DNA from: Pseudomonas caspiana
GTDB lineage: Bacteria; Pseudomonadota; Gammaproteobacteria; Pseudomonadales; Pseudomonadaceae
Length of the DNA: 64,000 nt
Reading direction: 5' to 3'
Assembly (NCBI RefSeq): GCF_002158995.1
Contig: NZ_LOHF01000001.1
Coordinates: 1-64,000, forward strand
Shown here piece after piece: positions 1-8,773 of this stretch. The translations under genes were made by a program, and so were the position numbers. Position 1 is the stretch's first letter, and every line of letters starts with the position of its first letter. The notes below the pieces were generated by a model. It saw only the letters and a list, made by a program, of their open reading frames with translations. It had not been told where the DNA came from and did not search any database.

Positions 1-66
1 CCAGCGAAGGCGGTTTATCCGACACGCAGCCATCGCTGGCCTCGTAACCTCGGTGAGCTCCTACAG
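1..66. repeat. REP-like repeat, right half only
   Basis: The bases end in GTGAGCTCCTACAG and carry CATCGCTGGCCTCG, matching the right arm of the TGTAGGAGC-type repeats at 2927-3017 and 39368-39458. The left arm lies outside the window. From 67 to 181 I see no gene or clear signal. Confidence 0.6.
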
Positions 67-181
67 GATTCGAACCAACTCAGAAAATTTTATTTTGCTT
101 GATGAGAGCTTACTTGTTGGCGGGGCGCTGGGCCTGCATACGCGGGAAACTGCCTCGCGAATAGATCCTGTGTTTGAACCC

Positions 182-2080
182 CTAAAGGATAATATCCAGC
201 CGCTTCAGCCGCGACGCCAATGTCGTCGGTTTCAAACCCAGCAACTCTGCTGCACCTCCCTTGCCGAACAACTTGCCATTACAGGCCTTGAGTGCCGCCT
301 GCATGTTGCTTCGTTCCAGTTCTCTCACTTGAGCGTCGGTCATGATGCTCGTGGCGGAAAGCAGAGCAGGGGCGGCTTCGATTTTGTTGGGCTCATCCGG
401 CAAGTCCATATTCAAATCAGCACCGTGAGAGGTAATGAGCGCGCGTTCGATCACGTTCTGCAGCTCACGAATATTGCCCGGCCATGAATAGCGCTGCAGG
501 CGTTCGATGTCGCTGTTGCGCAGTCGACGCCCTGGCATGTTCAGGCGCTTGGCGGTCTGCTTGAGGAAGTGTGCCGCCAGCGGCGCGATATCCATAGGCC
601 GCTCGCGCAAAGCCGGGGACTGGATCGGAAAAACGTTCAGACGGAAATACAAATCCTCGCGGAAATGCCTGGCGGTCACCTCCTGACGCAAATCGCGATT
701 GGTGGCCGCGATGATCCGCACGTCGACCTTGCGCGTACGTTCTTCACCGACCCGCTCGAACTGACCTTCCTGTAAAACCCGCAGCAGCTTGCTTTGCAAC
801 TCCAGCGGGATCTCGCCGATTTCGTCAAGGAACAGCGTGCCGCCATCCGCCAGTTCGAAGCGCCCGACGCGGTCGCGAATCGCGCCGGTAAACGCGCCGC
901 GGATATGGCCAAAGAACTCGCTTTCAAACAACTCGGTTGGGATCGCCGCGCAGTTGACCCTGATCAACGGGTTGGCACTGCGTCGACTGGCCTGATGGAT
1001 CGCCCGGGCAATCAACTCTTTGCCGGTCCCGGATTCTCCATTGATCAGCACGCTGGCGTCGGTCGGCGCGACGACGTCGATCTGTTTGATGATTTTCAGG
1101 ATTGGCTCACTCTGGCCGACGATTTCCCGAAAATTGTGTTCGATGTGAATCTCTTCCTGCAGATAAGCGTTTTGTTCTTCAAGGCGCTGCTTGAGCACCT
1201 TGAGCTCCTCGAGCGCGTTGTGCAGTTGGTTCTCCGTAGTCCGCCGCTCGGTGATGTCGCGGAATACCACCACCGCACCGGCAATGCGCCCATCGGCAAT
1301 CACCGGCGTACTGGTGAATTCCACCGGAAACGAACTGCCATCCCGACGCCAGAAAACTTCCTGCCGACCTTCATGAACCACGCCATCGCGTACGGCTTTG
1401 TAAATGGGGCAGTCTTCTACCGGGTAATGGCTGCCGTCGGCGTGGGTGTGGTGGTGAATGCGGTGGATGTTCTTGCCGATCATGTCTGCCGGTTCCCAGC
1501 CCAGCATGCGCGCGCCGGCCGGGTTGACGAAAGTCGCCAGGCCGTCGGTATTGATGCTGTAAATACCGTCACCCACGGCGCTGAGCAGCAATTGATTGTC
1601 GCGCTCGGTTTCCTGAAACAGGTTGAGAATATTGCGCCATTCCAGCAGCCCGCCGCGCATGGTGCGCTCGGTGTGGGCCTGATCACGCTGATACTTTTCA
1701 TGGCTGGCTTCGCGCATCACCAGAATCAGCTGCGGGTTGCCTTTGACCTGCAGGATGGTCGCCGACAACTCCAGCTCGATACGCTCGCCGGTCTTGCAAT
1801 TGCAGCTTAGGTCTTCAGTCCAGCCGCGGCCTTTATTCATGACTGCTTGAGTAAAGACGATCAGATCGGCCAGTTGATGACCGAACAACTTGCTGACCGG
1901 CAGCTCCAGCAGTTCCTGACGTGGATAGCCGAGCAACTTGCAGGCCGCCACATTCAGGTCGCCGAAGCGATCTGCCACAGGGTCGAGGAGGGCGATGGCC
2001 TCGGCGCAGTGTTCGAACACCATGTGCCGCGAGGAATAGGCCAAATCGGCCCAGCCGGTCAGAGAATCTGGCTCGCTCAT
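182..2080 (-). CDS. nitA: Sigma-54-dependent PAS/AAA+/Fis activator of the nit cluster (NitA)
   Basis: A 632-residue enhancer-binding protein that would activate sigma-54 RNA polymerase. Two PAS-like sensor regions (about residues 15-125 and 165-280; the second has a His-rich stretch and the [13 protein letters not shown] motif) lead through a coiled-coil linker (about 280-310) to an AAA+ domain. That domain has Walker A GESGTGKE at 348-355, the sigma-54 loop GAFTGA at 395-400 and Walker B GGTLFLDE at 413-420. A Fis-type helix-turn-helix closes the protein. It is divergent from nitB, whose upstream region carries a -24/-12 promoter, so it is the obvious regulator of the operon. The signal sensed by the PAS domains is not evident; cyanide or nitrogen status is inference from the cluster. 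There is no receiver domain, so it is not a classical response regulator. Confidence 0.9.
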   Translation of the reverse strand: MSEPDSLTGWADLAYSSRHMVFEHCAEAIALLDPVADRFGDLNVAACKLLGYPRQELLELPVSKLFGHQLADLIVFTQAVMNKGRGWTEDLSCNCKTGERIELELSATILQVKGNPQLILVMREASHEKYQRDQAHTERTMRGGLLEWRNILNLFQETERDNQLLLSAVGDGIYSINTDGLATFVNPAGARMLGWEPADMIGKNIHRIHHHTHADGSHYPVEDCPIYKAVRDGVVHEGRQEVFWRRDGSSFPVEFTSTPVIADGRIAGAVVVFRDITERRTTENQLHNALEELKVLKQRLEEQNAYLQEEIHIEHNFREIVGQSEPILKIIKQIDVVAPTDASVLINGESGTGKELIARAIHQASRRSANPLIRVNCAAIPTELFESEFFGHIRGAFTGAIRDRVGRFELADGGTLFLDEIGEIPLELQSKLLRVLQEGQFERVGEERTRKVDVRIIAATNRDLRQEVTARHFREDLYFRLNVFPIQSPALRERPMDIAPLAAHFLKQTAKRLNMPGRRLRNSDIERLQRYSWPGNIRELQNVIERALITSHGADLNMDLPDEPNKIEAAPALLSATSIMTDAQVRELERSNMQAALKACNGKLFGKGGAAELLGLKPTTLASRLKRLDIIL

Positions 2081-2103
2081 TACGAAATCTCGTGATTCAG
2101 CGC

Positions 2104-2117
2104 TACGAAGATTCGTA
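2104..2117. promoter_or_regulatory. Palindrome in the nitA-nitB intergenic region, candidate NitA site
   Basis: TACGAA-GA-TTCGTA is a perfect 6-bp inverted repeat 24 bp upstream of the nitA start and about 120 bp upstream of the nitB sigma-54 promoter, where upstream activating sequences commonly lie. Binding by NitA is inference. Confidence 0.35.
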
Positions 2118-2156
2118 TTTCTACGGGAATGCGTGATCCAGCGATAGGCTCAGATA

Positions 2157-2175
2157 GATCCGTAAAAACCGGATC
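2157..2175. promoter_or_regulatory. Second inverted repeat upstream of nitB, candidate activator site
   Basis: GATCCG and CGGATC are separated by 7 bases, about 60 bp upstream of the -24 element. With the palindrome at 2104-2117 it is a candidate enhancer site for NitA. Confidence 0.3.
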
Positions 2176-2235
2176 AGATTTGAATCTTAAAGATAATCAG
2201 TGAGTTAGCCTGCATACGCACAACAATTTTATTTT

Positions 2236-2251
2236 TGGCACGGCGTTCGCT
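2236..2251 (+). promoter_or_regulatory. Sigma-54 (-24/-12) promoter of nitBCDEFGH
   Basis: TGGCACGGCGTTCGCT has the invariant GG at 2237-2238, exactly ten bases, then GC at 2249-2250. It matches the RpoN consensus TGGCAC-N5-TTGCW except for one base in the -12 box. It lies about 70 bp before nitB, and the divergent gene encodes a GAFTGA-type activator. Confidence 0.8.
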
Positions 2252-2319
2252 CTCTCCCTCGTGTCACCCCGGCGGTTGCAAGCCGCTGATAAAAACATGA
2301 CTTACTGGAGAACGACGAT

Positions 2320-2802
2320 ATGCCAAGCGTGGACATTGCTCACTATCAAGACGGCGACTTCCTGGTCAATTACGAAGAAAAAGTCTTCGAGGACGTCAAA
2401 GCCGAACCCGGCGAAAAAGCCCTGCTCACGTTTCACACCATCGCTTTCGAAGGTTCCATCGGGCTGGTCAACATGCTCCAGGCCAAGCGCCTGCTGCGCA
2501 AAGGCTTCGAGACCAAAATCCTGTTGTACGGGCCAGGCGTGCAACTGGGTGTGCAGCGCGGTTTCCCGACGCTGGGCGCGGAAGCCTTCCCCGGCCATCT
2601 GGCAGTGAACAACCAGATCAAGGCGTTCATGGCCGAAGGCGGCGAAGTCTACGCCTGCCGTTTCGCCTTGCAGGCTCTGTACGGCCAAACTGAAAAAGCC
2701 CTGATCGAAGGTATTCGGCCCATCAACCCGCTGGACGTCATGGACCTGCGCCTGCTGATGCGCCGCGAGGGCGCGATGATTATCGATACCTGGACGGCGT
2801 AA
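2320..2802 (+). CDS. nitB: MSMEG_0572-family nitrogen starvation response protein (NitB)
   Basis: A 160-residue soluble protein, first gene of the nit1C operon. Its sequence resembles the MSMEG_0572/sll-type family that always accompanies Nit6803-type nitrilases; the family's biochemical role is not established. A DsrE-like flavour is suggested by the middle part ([19 protein letters not shown], about residues 70-88), but I would not assign a reaction. The ATG at 2320 follows a GGAG ribosome site (ACTGGAGAACGACGAT). No signal peptide or membrane segment is seen. It is separated from nitC by about 290 bp that hold two REP-like repeats, so its transcript may be partly uncoupled from the rest. 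Confidence 0.85.
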   Translation: MPSVDIAHYQDGDFLVNYEEKVFEDVKAEPGEKALLTFHTIAFEGSIGLVNMLQAKRLLRKGFETKILLYGPGVQLGVQRGFPTLGAEAFPGHLAVNNQIKAFMAEGGEVYACRFALQALYGQTEKALIEGIRPINPLDVMDLRLLMRREGAMIIDTWTA

Positions 2803-2819
2803 CAGAATACGGATTCCCC

Positions 2820-2888
2820 TGTAGGAGCTGCCGAAGGCTGCGAAGCGATGTTCCTGACTCTCTACCCATCGCAGCCTTCGGCAGCTCT
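2820..2888. repeat. REP-like inverted repeat, GCCGAAGGCTGCGA type, nitB-nitC gap
   Basis: Perfect 18-bp arms at 2826-2843 and 2869-2886 (AGCTGCCGAAGGCTGCGA and its complement), with TGTAGGAGC at the left edge. Same family as 19629-19702, 21562-21636 and 26933-27005. Confidence 0.85.
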
Positions 2889-2926
2889 CACCAAAATAAG
2901 TTAATTATTTGATTTGAAATGACTTT

Positions 2927-3017
2927 CTGTAGGAGCTCACGAGCTCCGCGAGGCAGCGATGGCGTCCTTTCTGACACATCGCAATCGCGGCCTCGCGGTG
3001 CTCGTGCGCTCCTACAG
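2927..3017. repeat. REP-like inverted repeat, CTCGCGGTGCTCGTG type, nitB-nitC gap
   Basis: Begins CTGTAGGAGC and ends GCTCCTACAG, with inner arms containing GCGAGG and CCTCGCGGTGCTCGTG. Same family as 39368-39458 and 46826-46926. Confidence 0.85.
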
Positions 3018-3095
3018 GGCCCAATGTCTGCCGCGCAACAGCGTAGTGCAGGAGCAACGGGCTTGAGTACGAAATCCATTATCAGGACCTCCACC

Positions 3096-4064
3096 ATGAC
3101 CACCATCCGCGCCGCCGCCGTTCAGTTCAGCCCGGTGCTGTATTCCCGGGAAGCCACTGTCGCCAAGCTCTGTACAACCTTGCTGGCGCTCGGGCGCGAG
3201 GGCGTGCAGTTCGCGGTTTTTCCGGAAACCGTGGTGCCGTATTACCCCTATTTCTCCTTCGTCCAGCCGCCTTTCGCCATGGGCAAGGAACACCTGAAAC
3301 TCCTTGAGCAATCCGTCACGGTTCCTTCCGACGTGACCCGACAGATCGGTGAGGCCTGTCGCGAAGCGGGGATTGTCGCTTCCATCGGTGTTAACGAGCG
3401 CGACGGCGGCACGATCTATAACGCACAACTGCTGTTTGATGCCGACGGCACGCTGATTCAGCACCGCCGCAAAATCACCCCGACGTACCACGAGCGAATG
3501 GTTTGGGGGCAGGGCGATGGTTCCGGGTTGCGTGCCGTGGACAGCGCGGTCGGCCGCATTGGCTCGCTGGCCTGCTGGGAGCATTACAACCCGTTGGCCC
3601 GCTATGCGTTGATGGCCGACGGCGAGCAGATTCATGTGGCGATGTTCCCCGGCTCATTGGTAGGGGACATTTTTGCCGAGCAGATCGAAGTCACTATCCG
3701 CCATCACGCCCTTGAATCCGGCTGCTTCGTGGTCAACGCCACGGCCTGGCTGGACGCCGATCAGCAAGGGCAGATCATGCAGGACACCGGCTGCAGCCTG
3801 GCTCCAATTTCCGGCGGTTGCTTCACGGCCATTGTCTCTCCAGAAGGTAAGTTGCTCGGCGAGCCACTGCGTTCCGGTGAAGGCTGGGTGATTGCTGATC
3901 TGGATCTGGCATTGATCGATAAGCGTAAACGCATGATGGATTCGGTGGGGCATTACAGCCGTCCGGAACTGCTCAGCCTGCTGATTGATCGCACCCCCAC
4001 TGCCCATGTGCACGAACGCGCAGCGCAGTTGAAAACCGAGGAGCTTGCCCATGCGGACCAATGA
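3096..4064 (+). CDS. nitC: Nit6803-family nitrilase (NitC)
   Basis: A 322-residue carbon-nitrogen hydrolase, the signature enzyme of nit1C clusters; the family hydrolyses nitriles, and in cyanotrophic pseudomonads the cluster is required for growth on cyanide. The catalytic triad is readable: Glu44 in FAVFPETV, Lys126 in [11 protein letters not shown] and Cys160 in [14 protein letters not shown]. The reading frame is open upstream to 2919, but ATG 3096 is chosen because it follows AGGACC, gives the typical nitrilase N-terminus ([13 protein letters not shown]), and the upstream extension would encode the REP repeat. It overlaps nitD by 14 bp, indicating translational coupling. Confidence 0.93.
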   Translation: MTTIRAAAVQFSPVLYSREATVAKLCTTLLALGREGVQFAVFPETVVPYYPYFSFVQPPFAMGKEHLKLLEQSVTVPSDVTRQIGEACREAGIVASIGVNERDGGTIYNAQLLFDADGTLIQHRRKITPTYHERMVWGQGDGSGLRAVDSAVGRIGSLACWEHYNPLARYALMADGEQIHVAMFPGSLVGDIFAEQIEVTIRHHALESGCFVVNATAWLDADQQGQIMQDTGCSLAPISGGCFTAIVSPEGKLLGEPLRSGEGWVIADLDLALIDKRKRMMDSVGHYSRPELLSLLIDRTPTAHVHERAAQLKTEELAHADQ

Positions 4065-5133
4065 ATTGCTGGCCGAGCTGCAATGTCACGGGGTGCGCTG
4101 GCCCGCCGCGCACAACGGTTTGTCGCGTCAGGGTGGCGCAGGGCCGTCAGACCACAAGGCGCTCAGTTTCGGCAGTCGGACCATGATGGTGCCGATCCTC
4201 AATCAGGCTTCTCAGGATTCTCCGTATCAGGCGCAGCCCAGCGAGGACGGCAGCCAGGCATTGATCTTTCGTCAGGGTTTGCAGGTCGGCGAAGTGAAAA
4301 TGCCCGGCGTGCCGAAGTTTTACGGGTTGAGCACCGATGACGGCGTTCCCTACTGGAAAATCGCCACTTTGCACAGCAGCGATGTGCTCGCAACGACCGT
4401 TCTGCAGCATTGCATTCGTTTCAATGATCGCGGTACGTCCTGCCAGTTCTGCGCCATCGGCCAATCCCTTGCTGCGGGTAAAACCATTGCCCGCAAACGT
4501 CCGCAGCAACTGGCTGAAGTGGCAAAAGCGGCGGTTGAGCTCGATGGCGTCAAACACATGGTGATGACCACCGGCACGCCACAAACACCTGATCGCGGTG
4601 CAGCCATTCTGTGTGAGTCCGCAGCCGCGGTGACGGCCGCAGTAGATCTGCCGATTCAGGCGCAATGCGAGCCGCCGGATGACGACGCCTGGTTCACCCG
4701 TCTGCGCGATAGCGGAGTGGTGTCACTGGGTATGCACCTGGAGGCGGTTACGGACGCGGTTCGTCAGCGGATCATGCCGGGCAAGGCCGAAGTGCCCCTG
4801 TCGCGTTATTTCGATGCGTTCAGTGCGGCGGTCGACGTGTTCGGTCGCGGTCAGGTCAGCACTTATATCCTCGCTGGACTCGGCGACAGCGAAGCGGCGA
4901 TCACCGAAATGAGTGAGCGTTTGTGCGAATTGGGCGTGTACCCGTTCGTGGTGCCTTTTGTACCCATCGACGGCACTCCACTGGCCCGTCATCCCAAACC
5001 CGACAGCGCCATGATGGCGCGCTTGTACCCGCAGATCGGCGCAAGCCTGCGTCGCCACGGTTTGCATTCCGAGCAGATCAACGCCGGTTGCGCCAAGTGC
5101 GGCGCGTGCTCGGCATTGAAGAACTACGAGTAA
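4051..5133 (+). CDS. nitD: MSMEG_0568-family radical SAM protein (NitD)
   Basis: A 360-residue radical SAM enzyme of the nit1C cluster; substrate unknown. The presumed [4Fe-4S] ligands are Cys121, Cys131 and Cys134 ([14 protein letters not shown]). This is a CX9CX2C spacing rather than the usual CX3CX2C. A second cysteine group, CX2CX2C, lies at residues 347-353 (GCAKCGAC) and could bind an auxiliary cluster. The central region has the TIM-barrel character of radical SAM proteins ([34 protein letters not shown]). ATG 4051 is preferred over the in-frame TTG at 4045 because GAGGAG precedes it by 7-8 bases. It overlaps the end of nitC. Confidence 0.9.
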   Translation: MRTNELLAELQCHGVRWPAAHNGLSRQGGAGPSDHKALSFGSRTMMVPILNQASQDSPYQAQPSEDGSQALIFRQGLQVGEVKMPGVPKFYGLSTDDGVPYWKIATLHSSDVLATTVLQHCIRFNDRGTSCQFCAIGQSLAAGKTIARKRPQQLAEVAKAAVELDGVKHMVMTTGTPQTPDRGAAILCESAAAVTAAVDLPIQAQCEPPDDDAWFTRLRDSGVVSLGMHLEAVTDAVRQRIMPGKAEVPLSRYFDAFSAAVDVFGRGQVSTYILAGLGDSEAAITEMSERLCELGVYPFVVPFVPIDGTPLARHPKPDSAMMARLYPQIGASLRRHGLHSEQINAGCAKCGACSALKNYE

Positions 5134-5158
5134 GCCGGTTTATCCAGGGAGAAACGCT

Positions 5159-5719
5159 ATGTCCAGCCTTGCCTTTGCGCTTGTCGACAGCACGTTCGAG
5201 CCGTTTCGTGCCGGTGAACTGCTGGTTAAACCGGCCACCGAACATTGGGAGAAACAGGCTTATTACGCGCTACGCCGTGCGGTGTTCTCCGATGAGCAAC
5301 AACTATTGGCGCAAGACAAGGACGGTCACGACTTTCAGGCGATTGCGATTGTTGCGTTGGCCGGTAATTGCGGCATGGCTGATCAGGTGGTCGGCGCGGT
5401 ACGGATTTACCAGCCCGAACCTGGCCTGTGGTTTGGCGGACGCTTGTGCGTTGCGCCGGCCTATCGACGCCACAGCATGATTGGCAAGGCGCTGGTTAAC
5501 GAAGCGGTATCGCGGGCCAAGGATCTGGGCTGCGAGGTCTTTCACGCCACTGTGCAAACAGCGAACGAGCTGTATTTTCAGGCGCTGCATTGGCAGACCC
5601 TGAATCACCTTGAATTGCTCGGCCAACCTCACTGCCTGATGCAGGCCGATCTGACGCGCTATCCCTTCATGCCGCGTCAGGTGTCCCTGCGCACGTTGAA
5701 GGCGGCTCGCCATGCGTGA
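5159..5719 (+). CDS. nitE: MSMEG_0567-family GNAT acetyltransferase (NitE)
   Basis: A 186-residue GNAT-fold protein. The acetyl-CoA-binding region is visible as GRLCVAPAYRRHSMIGKALVNEAVSRA (about residues 100-125; the R-R-x-x-x-x-G-K/A pattern is in this stretch) and a late strand resembles other GNATs (FHATVQTANELYFQALHW). The acceptor is unknown; an intermediate of the nit1C pathway is inferred from its constant presence in these clusters. AGGGAGAAACGCT before the ATG is a good ribosome site. It starts 25 bp after nitD and overlaps nitF by 8 bp. Confidence 0.88.
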   Translation: MSSLAFALVDSTFEPFRAGELLVKPATEHWEKQAYYALRRAVFSDEQQLLAQDKDGHDFQAIAIVALAGNCGMADQVVGAVRIYQPEPGLWFGGRLCVAPAYRRHSMIGKALVNEAVSRAKDLGCEVFHATVQTANELYFQALHWQTLNHLELLGQPHCLMQADLTRYPFMPRQVSLRTLKAARHA

Positions 5720-6740
5720 GATCAACGATCTGCAAGCACTGCTCGAACTGTTGCGCAACACCCCGGCGATGCTCTCCAAGCAGGCTATTCAGCAGTCTGC
5801 CTCATTGATCGGTGTGACTGACAAAACGCTCACCCGTGCCGAGTTGTACGCCTTGCCCGGCGATGACACCGCCGCCATTGCCTGTGGCGAGCATTATCAG
5901 CTGTTGGCGATTGAAGGCATGTTGCCGGGATTCGTCAGCGCCGCGCCGTGGTTCGCTGGCTGGTCAGCGGTGATGGCCAATGTCAGCGATATCACTGCCA
6001 TGGGCGGTAGGGCCACCGCCGTGGTCAATGCGTATTGGCACCATGATCAAGACGCCGCGCAGCAGGTATTGGCAGGGATTCGCGCCGCCTGTGAAGCCTA
6101 CGGGATGATGCTGGCGGGCGGGCATACCAGCCTGGCCAACGGCAACCCGACGGCATTGGCTGTGGCGATTACCGGTATCGCCAGCAAATTGCTGTCCAGC
6201 CTGCATGTCGCGCCGGGGCAAGTGATTGCCATGGTGGTTGACCTCGAAGGCCAGTGGCATGCGGACACAACCTATTGGAAAGCGTTTGAAGGTGTCCCGG
6301 CTTCACGGCTGCGCAGCAAGCTGGAAGTGTTGCCACGTCTGGCCGAAGCGCAGTTGCTGCATGCCGCCAAGGACATCAGCAACGCGGGAGTATTGGGCAG
6401 CCTGCTGATGCTGCTGGAGGCCACCGGTTGTGGCGGGCATGTGGATTTGAGCGCACTGCCATGCCCGCCGGATGCAGATCCGCAGCGCTGGCTGCAAGTC
6501 TTCCCCAGCTACGGCTTCCTCATGACCCTTGACGAAAAAGACTGGCCCAACGTGCAGGCCGCCTTCGCCTTTGAAGGGCTGTGCTGCGAACGCATCGGTC
6601 AGGTCAACGCCAGCGCTGCGCTGACTGTGCAGACGGGTTCGCAACACGCGTCATTCTGGAATCTCACCGAACAGGCGTTCACCGGGTTCAGTTACGGCCA
6701 CCTTGATCTGTCCTCATTGAATACCCAACAGGAGCACTGA
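5712..6740 (+). CDS. nitF: sll0787-family AIR synthase-like protein (NitF)
   Basis: A 342-residue protein of the PurM/AIR synthase-related (selenophosphate synthetase, ThiL, HypE) superfamily, which usually binds ATP to activate an oxygen or amide. Visible family features are the acidic/metal stretch ALPGDDTAAIA (about residues 45-55), FAGWSAVMANVSDITAMGG (about 80-98), LAGGHTSLANGNPTALAVAITG (about 135-156; shown here only by position and key Gly/His) and the late KDISNAGVLGSL. Together with NitD and NitE it suggests that the pathway builds or remodels a small metabolite rather than only hydrolysing a nitrile; that is inference. It overlaps nitE and lies 1 bp from nitG. Confidence 0.88.
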   Translation: MREINDLQALLELLRNTPAMLSKQAIQQSASLIGVTDKTLTRAELYALPGDDTAAIACGEHYQLLAIEGMLPGFVSAAPWFAGWSAVMANVSDITAMGGRATAVVNAYWHHDQDAAQQVLAGIRAACEAYGMMLAGGHTSLANGNPTALAVAITGIASKLLSSLHVAPGQVIAMVVDLEGQWHADTTYWKAFEGVPASRLRSKLEVLPRLAEAQLLHAAKDISNAGVLGSLLMLLEATGCGGHVDLSALPCPPDADPQRWLQVFPSYGFLMTLDEKDWPNVQAAFAFEGLCCERIGQVNASAALTVQTGSQHASFWNLTEQAFTGFSYGHLDLSSLNTQQEH

Positions 6741-6741
6741 C

Positions 6742-7062
6742 ATGCCCGCTGTCAATTTCACCATTCGCTGGCCCAACGGCAAAGAAGCATCCGGCTATTC
6801 ACCTTCGACGGTGATCTACGACCACTTGCAGGAAGGCGCCAGTTATCCGCTGGCGGACTTTCTGGCTCGCATCGAGGGCGGCCTAAACAATGCTTCGGAG
6901 CGGGTCAAGCAGGTCAAAGGCTTCTACTGCAGTTCGGCGATGGACACCCTCAACTCCCTGAAGAGCCAGGCCATGCGTCAGGAAGAGGGCGCGGTGCAGG
7001 TCATCAGCATGCGCACTGAAGGTGGCGGCCGCGTGCCGAGTTCGGGATGGAGTTCTTTTTAG
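6742..7062 (+). CDS. nitG: MSMEG_0570-family nitrogen starvation response protein (NitG)
   Basis: A 106-residue small protein of unknown function found in nit1C clusters. The sequence starts MPAVNFTIRWPNGKEASGYSPST and shows no membrane segment or signal peptide. AACAGGAGCACTGAC before the ATG is a strong ribosome site that lies inside the end of nitF, so the two are probably translationally coupled. A REPIN-like hairpin follows at 7081-7170, before nitH. Confidence 0.86.
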   Translation: MPAVNFTIRWPNGKEASGYSPSTVIYDHLQEGASYPLADFLARIEGGLNNASERVKQVKGFYCSSAMDTLNSLKSQAMRQEEGAVQVISMRTEGGGRVPSSGWSSF

Positions 7063-7080
7063 GCTAGTACGTCGCGGTCC

Positions 7081-7170
7081 TGTGGGAGCCGGGCTTGCCC
7101 GCGATAAGGCTGGACGCGGTTTGACATCGAATCGTGTCCTTTCTTATCGCGGGCAAGCCCGGCTCCCACA
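7081..7170. repeat. REPIN-like element, GGGCTTGCCCGCGATAA type, nitG-nitH gap
   Basis: Perfect 27-bp inverted arms at 7081-7107 and 7144-7170, with TGTGGGAGCC at the outer end, separated by 36 bp. This is a common Pseudomonas REP type. It splits nitG from nitH and could reduce read-through or protect the upstream transcript. Confidence 0.9.
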
Positions 7171-7205
7171 ACGGACTCATTTCAATTAAATATCCCGGAG
7201 CCCCC

Positions 7206-8495
7206 ATGACCAGTCCTCTCACGTCAATCAAACCACCCCATCACAGCGTGATCATCGTCGGCGGCGGGCAGGCCGGGTTGTCTGCCAGCCATTATTTACA
7301 GGCTCACGGCATTGATCACCTGGTACTGGAAAAGCACAGCCTGACCCACACCTGGCGTACCCAGCGCTGGAATGCTTTCAGTCTGGTTACCCCCAATTGG
7401 CAGTGCGCGCTGCCGGGTTATCGCTACAGCGTGGAGCATCAAGGTAAAGACCCTCATGGCTTCATGACCAAGGATCAAATCAACGAGTATCTGGCGGGCT
7501 TTGTCGCGTCGGTCAATGCGCCTGCGCTTGAGGGCGTGGTGGTCCAGCGTGTGTTGCCAAGAGCCGTTGGCGGCTTTGAGGTGCATACCTCCAGAGGCGA
7601 GTTCACTGCTGATCAGGTAATCGTCGCCTCGGGCGGTTATCACACGCCGATCATTCCGCGTCTGGCCGAGCGTGTATCAACGCAGATTACCCAGATTCAC
7701 TCCGAGCAATACCGCAACGCTGAGTCGCTGCCTGCAGGCAATGTCTTGGTGGTGGGCTCGGGGCAAAGCGGTGCGCAGATTGCCGAAGATCTGCACCTGG
7801 CCGGGCGCAAGGTGTATCTGGCGGTCGGCGACGCACCCCGTTGCGCTCGCTTTTATCGTGGCAAGGACGTAGTCGACTGGCTGGCCGAAATGGGCTACTA
7901 CGACATCGGTGTCGACACGCATCCACTACGGGAAGGCGTGCGCGACAACACCAACCATTACGTCACGGGGCGTGATGGCGGTCGCGACATCGACCTGCGT
8001 CGTTTCGCAGTTGAGGGGATGGAACTGTTCGGACGTCTGCAGAGCCTGCAGGACAACACGCTGACATTTGCCAGCAACCTCAGGCAAAGCCTCGACAGCG
8101 CTGACGCGGTCTATAACCGGATCAATGCTTCCATCGACAAATACATTCTGGAGCACGGTATCGATGCTCCGGCCGGTGAGGTTTATTCACCGCAATGGAC
8201 GCCTGAGCAAGAGCGTACCGAGCTGGATCTGAACGCGGCGGGCATCACCAGTATCGTCTGGTGCATCGGGTTTACGCCTGATTTCTCGTGGGTCGAAGCG
8301 CCCGTATTCAACGGTCGCGGCCATCCCGGCCATAAACGGGGTATCACCGCCCAGCCGGGCTTGTACTTCCTTGGCTTGCCGTGGCTGTACAGCTGGGGTT
8401 CGGGCAGGTTTTCCGGTGTGGCGCGCGATGCGGAGTATCTGGTGGCGCACATCGCTGAAGCGTTGGCTCCGGTGCGGCGGGTGGGTGCGGGGTAG
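7206..8495 (+). CDS. nitH: MSMEG_0569-family flavin-dependent oxidoreductase (NitH)
   Basis: A 429-residue FAD/NAD(P)-binding protein resembling class B flavoprotein monooxygenases. The FAD-binding VIIVGGGQAGLSASHYL is at about residues 14-30, a second Rossmann motif VLVVGSGQSGAQIAEDL at about 180-196, and the linking IHSEQYRN stands where these enzymes have their G..H.s.Y motif. It probably oxidises a cluster-specific intermediate with O2; the substrate is unknown. The frame is open from 7134, but ATG 7206 has CCCGGAGCCCCC before it and gives a normal N-terminus, while the upstream part encodes the REPIN. Last gene of the nit operon. Confidence 0.9.
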   Translation: MTSPLTSIKPPHHSVIIVGGGQAGLSASHYLQAHGIDHLVLEKHSLTHTWRTQRWNAFSLVTPNWQCALPGYRYSVEHQGKDPHGFMTKDQINEYLAGFVASVNAPALEGVVVQRVLPRAVGGFEVHTSRGEFTADQVIVASGGYHTPIIPRLAERVSTQITQIHSEQYRNAESLPAGNVLVVGSGQSGAQIAEDLHLAGRKVYLAVGDAPRCARFYRGKDVVDWLAEMGYYDIGVDTHPLREGVRDNTNHYVTGRDGGRDIDLRRFAVEGMELFGRLQSLQDNTLTFASNLRQSLDSADAVYNRINASIDKYILEHGIDAPAGEVYSPQWTPEQERTELDLNAAGITSIVWCIGFTPDFSWVEAPVFNGRGHPGHKRGITAQPGLYFLGLPWLYSWGSGRFSGVARDAEYLVAHIAEALAPVRRVGAG

Positions 8496-8504
8496 GCTGC
8501 CCCT

Positions 8505-8536
8505 GTGTCCCTGACACAGCGCTGTCGCGCAGCAAA
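8505..8536. repeat. GTGTCC-TGACAC hairpin plus CGCTGTCGCGCAGCAAA module
   Basis: A short inverted repeat GTGTC-CCT-GACAC is followed by CGCTGTCGCGCAGCAAA and, about 10 bp later, by GTAGGAGCGCAGTTGTAGGCGAGA, a degenerate REP arm. The same arrangement with an identical 17-bp core is at 13179-13211. Confidence 0.6.
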
Positions 8537-8610
8537 TACTGGCCGGTAGGAGCGCAGTTGTAGGCGAGAAGGTCTGCACCCCAGAGGCCCAGGCTTGCGG
8601 CGTTCTAAGG

Positions 8611-8684
8611 TAGGAGGCAACTTGTTGGCGAGAGGGTTTACGCGGCTGTTCAGGCACACCGCCTCGCGAACAAGTTCGCTCCTA
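8611..8684. repeat. REP-like inverted repeat, CAACTTGTTGGCGAGAGG type
   Basis: TAGGAGGCAACTTGTTGGCGAGAGG pairs imperfectly with CCTCGCGAACAAGTTCGCTCCTA. It lies between the convergent genes nitH and the DUF4917 gene. From 8496 to 8773 there is only repeat DNA. Confidence 0.65.
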
Positions 8685-8773
8685 CCCCGGCCGAAAAGGC
8701 TCAGGTCCGTTTGATAGGAGCGCAATCCCTTAAGAGTGGCTTTGGCCGCTAGAGGGTCAGTGGACAAGCGATA

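Noticed and set aside
794..1810. Long plus-strand open frame inside nitA
   Set aside because: Antisense shadow of nitA, which has full PAS/AAA+/Fis motifs.
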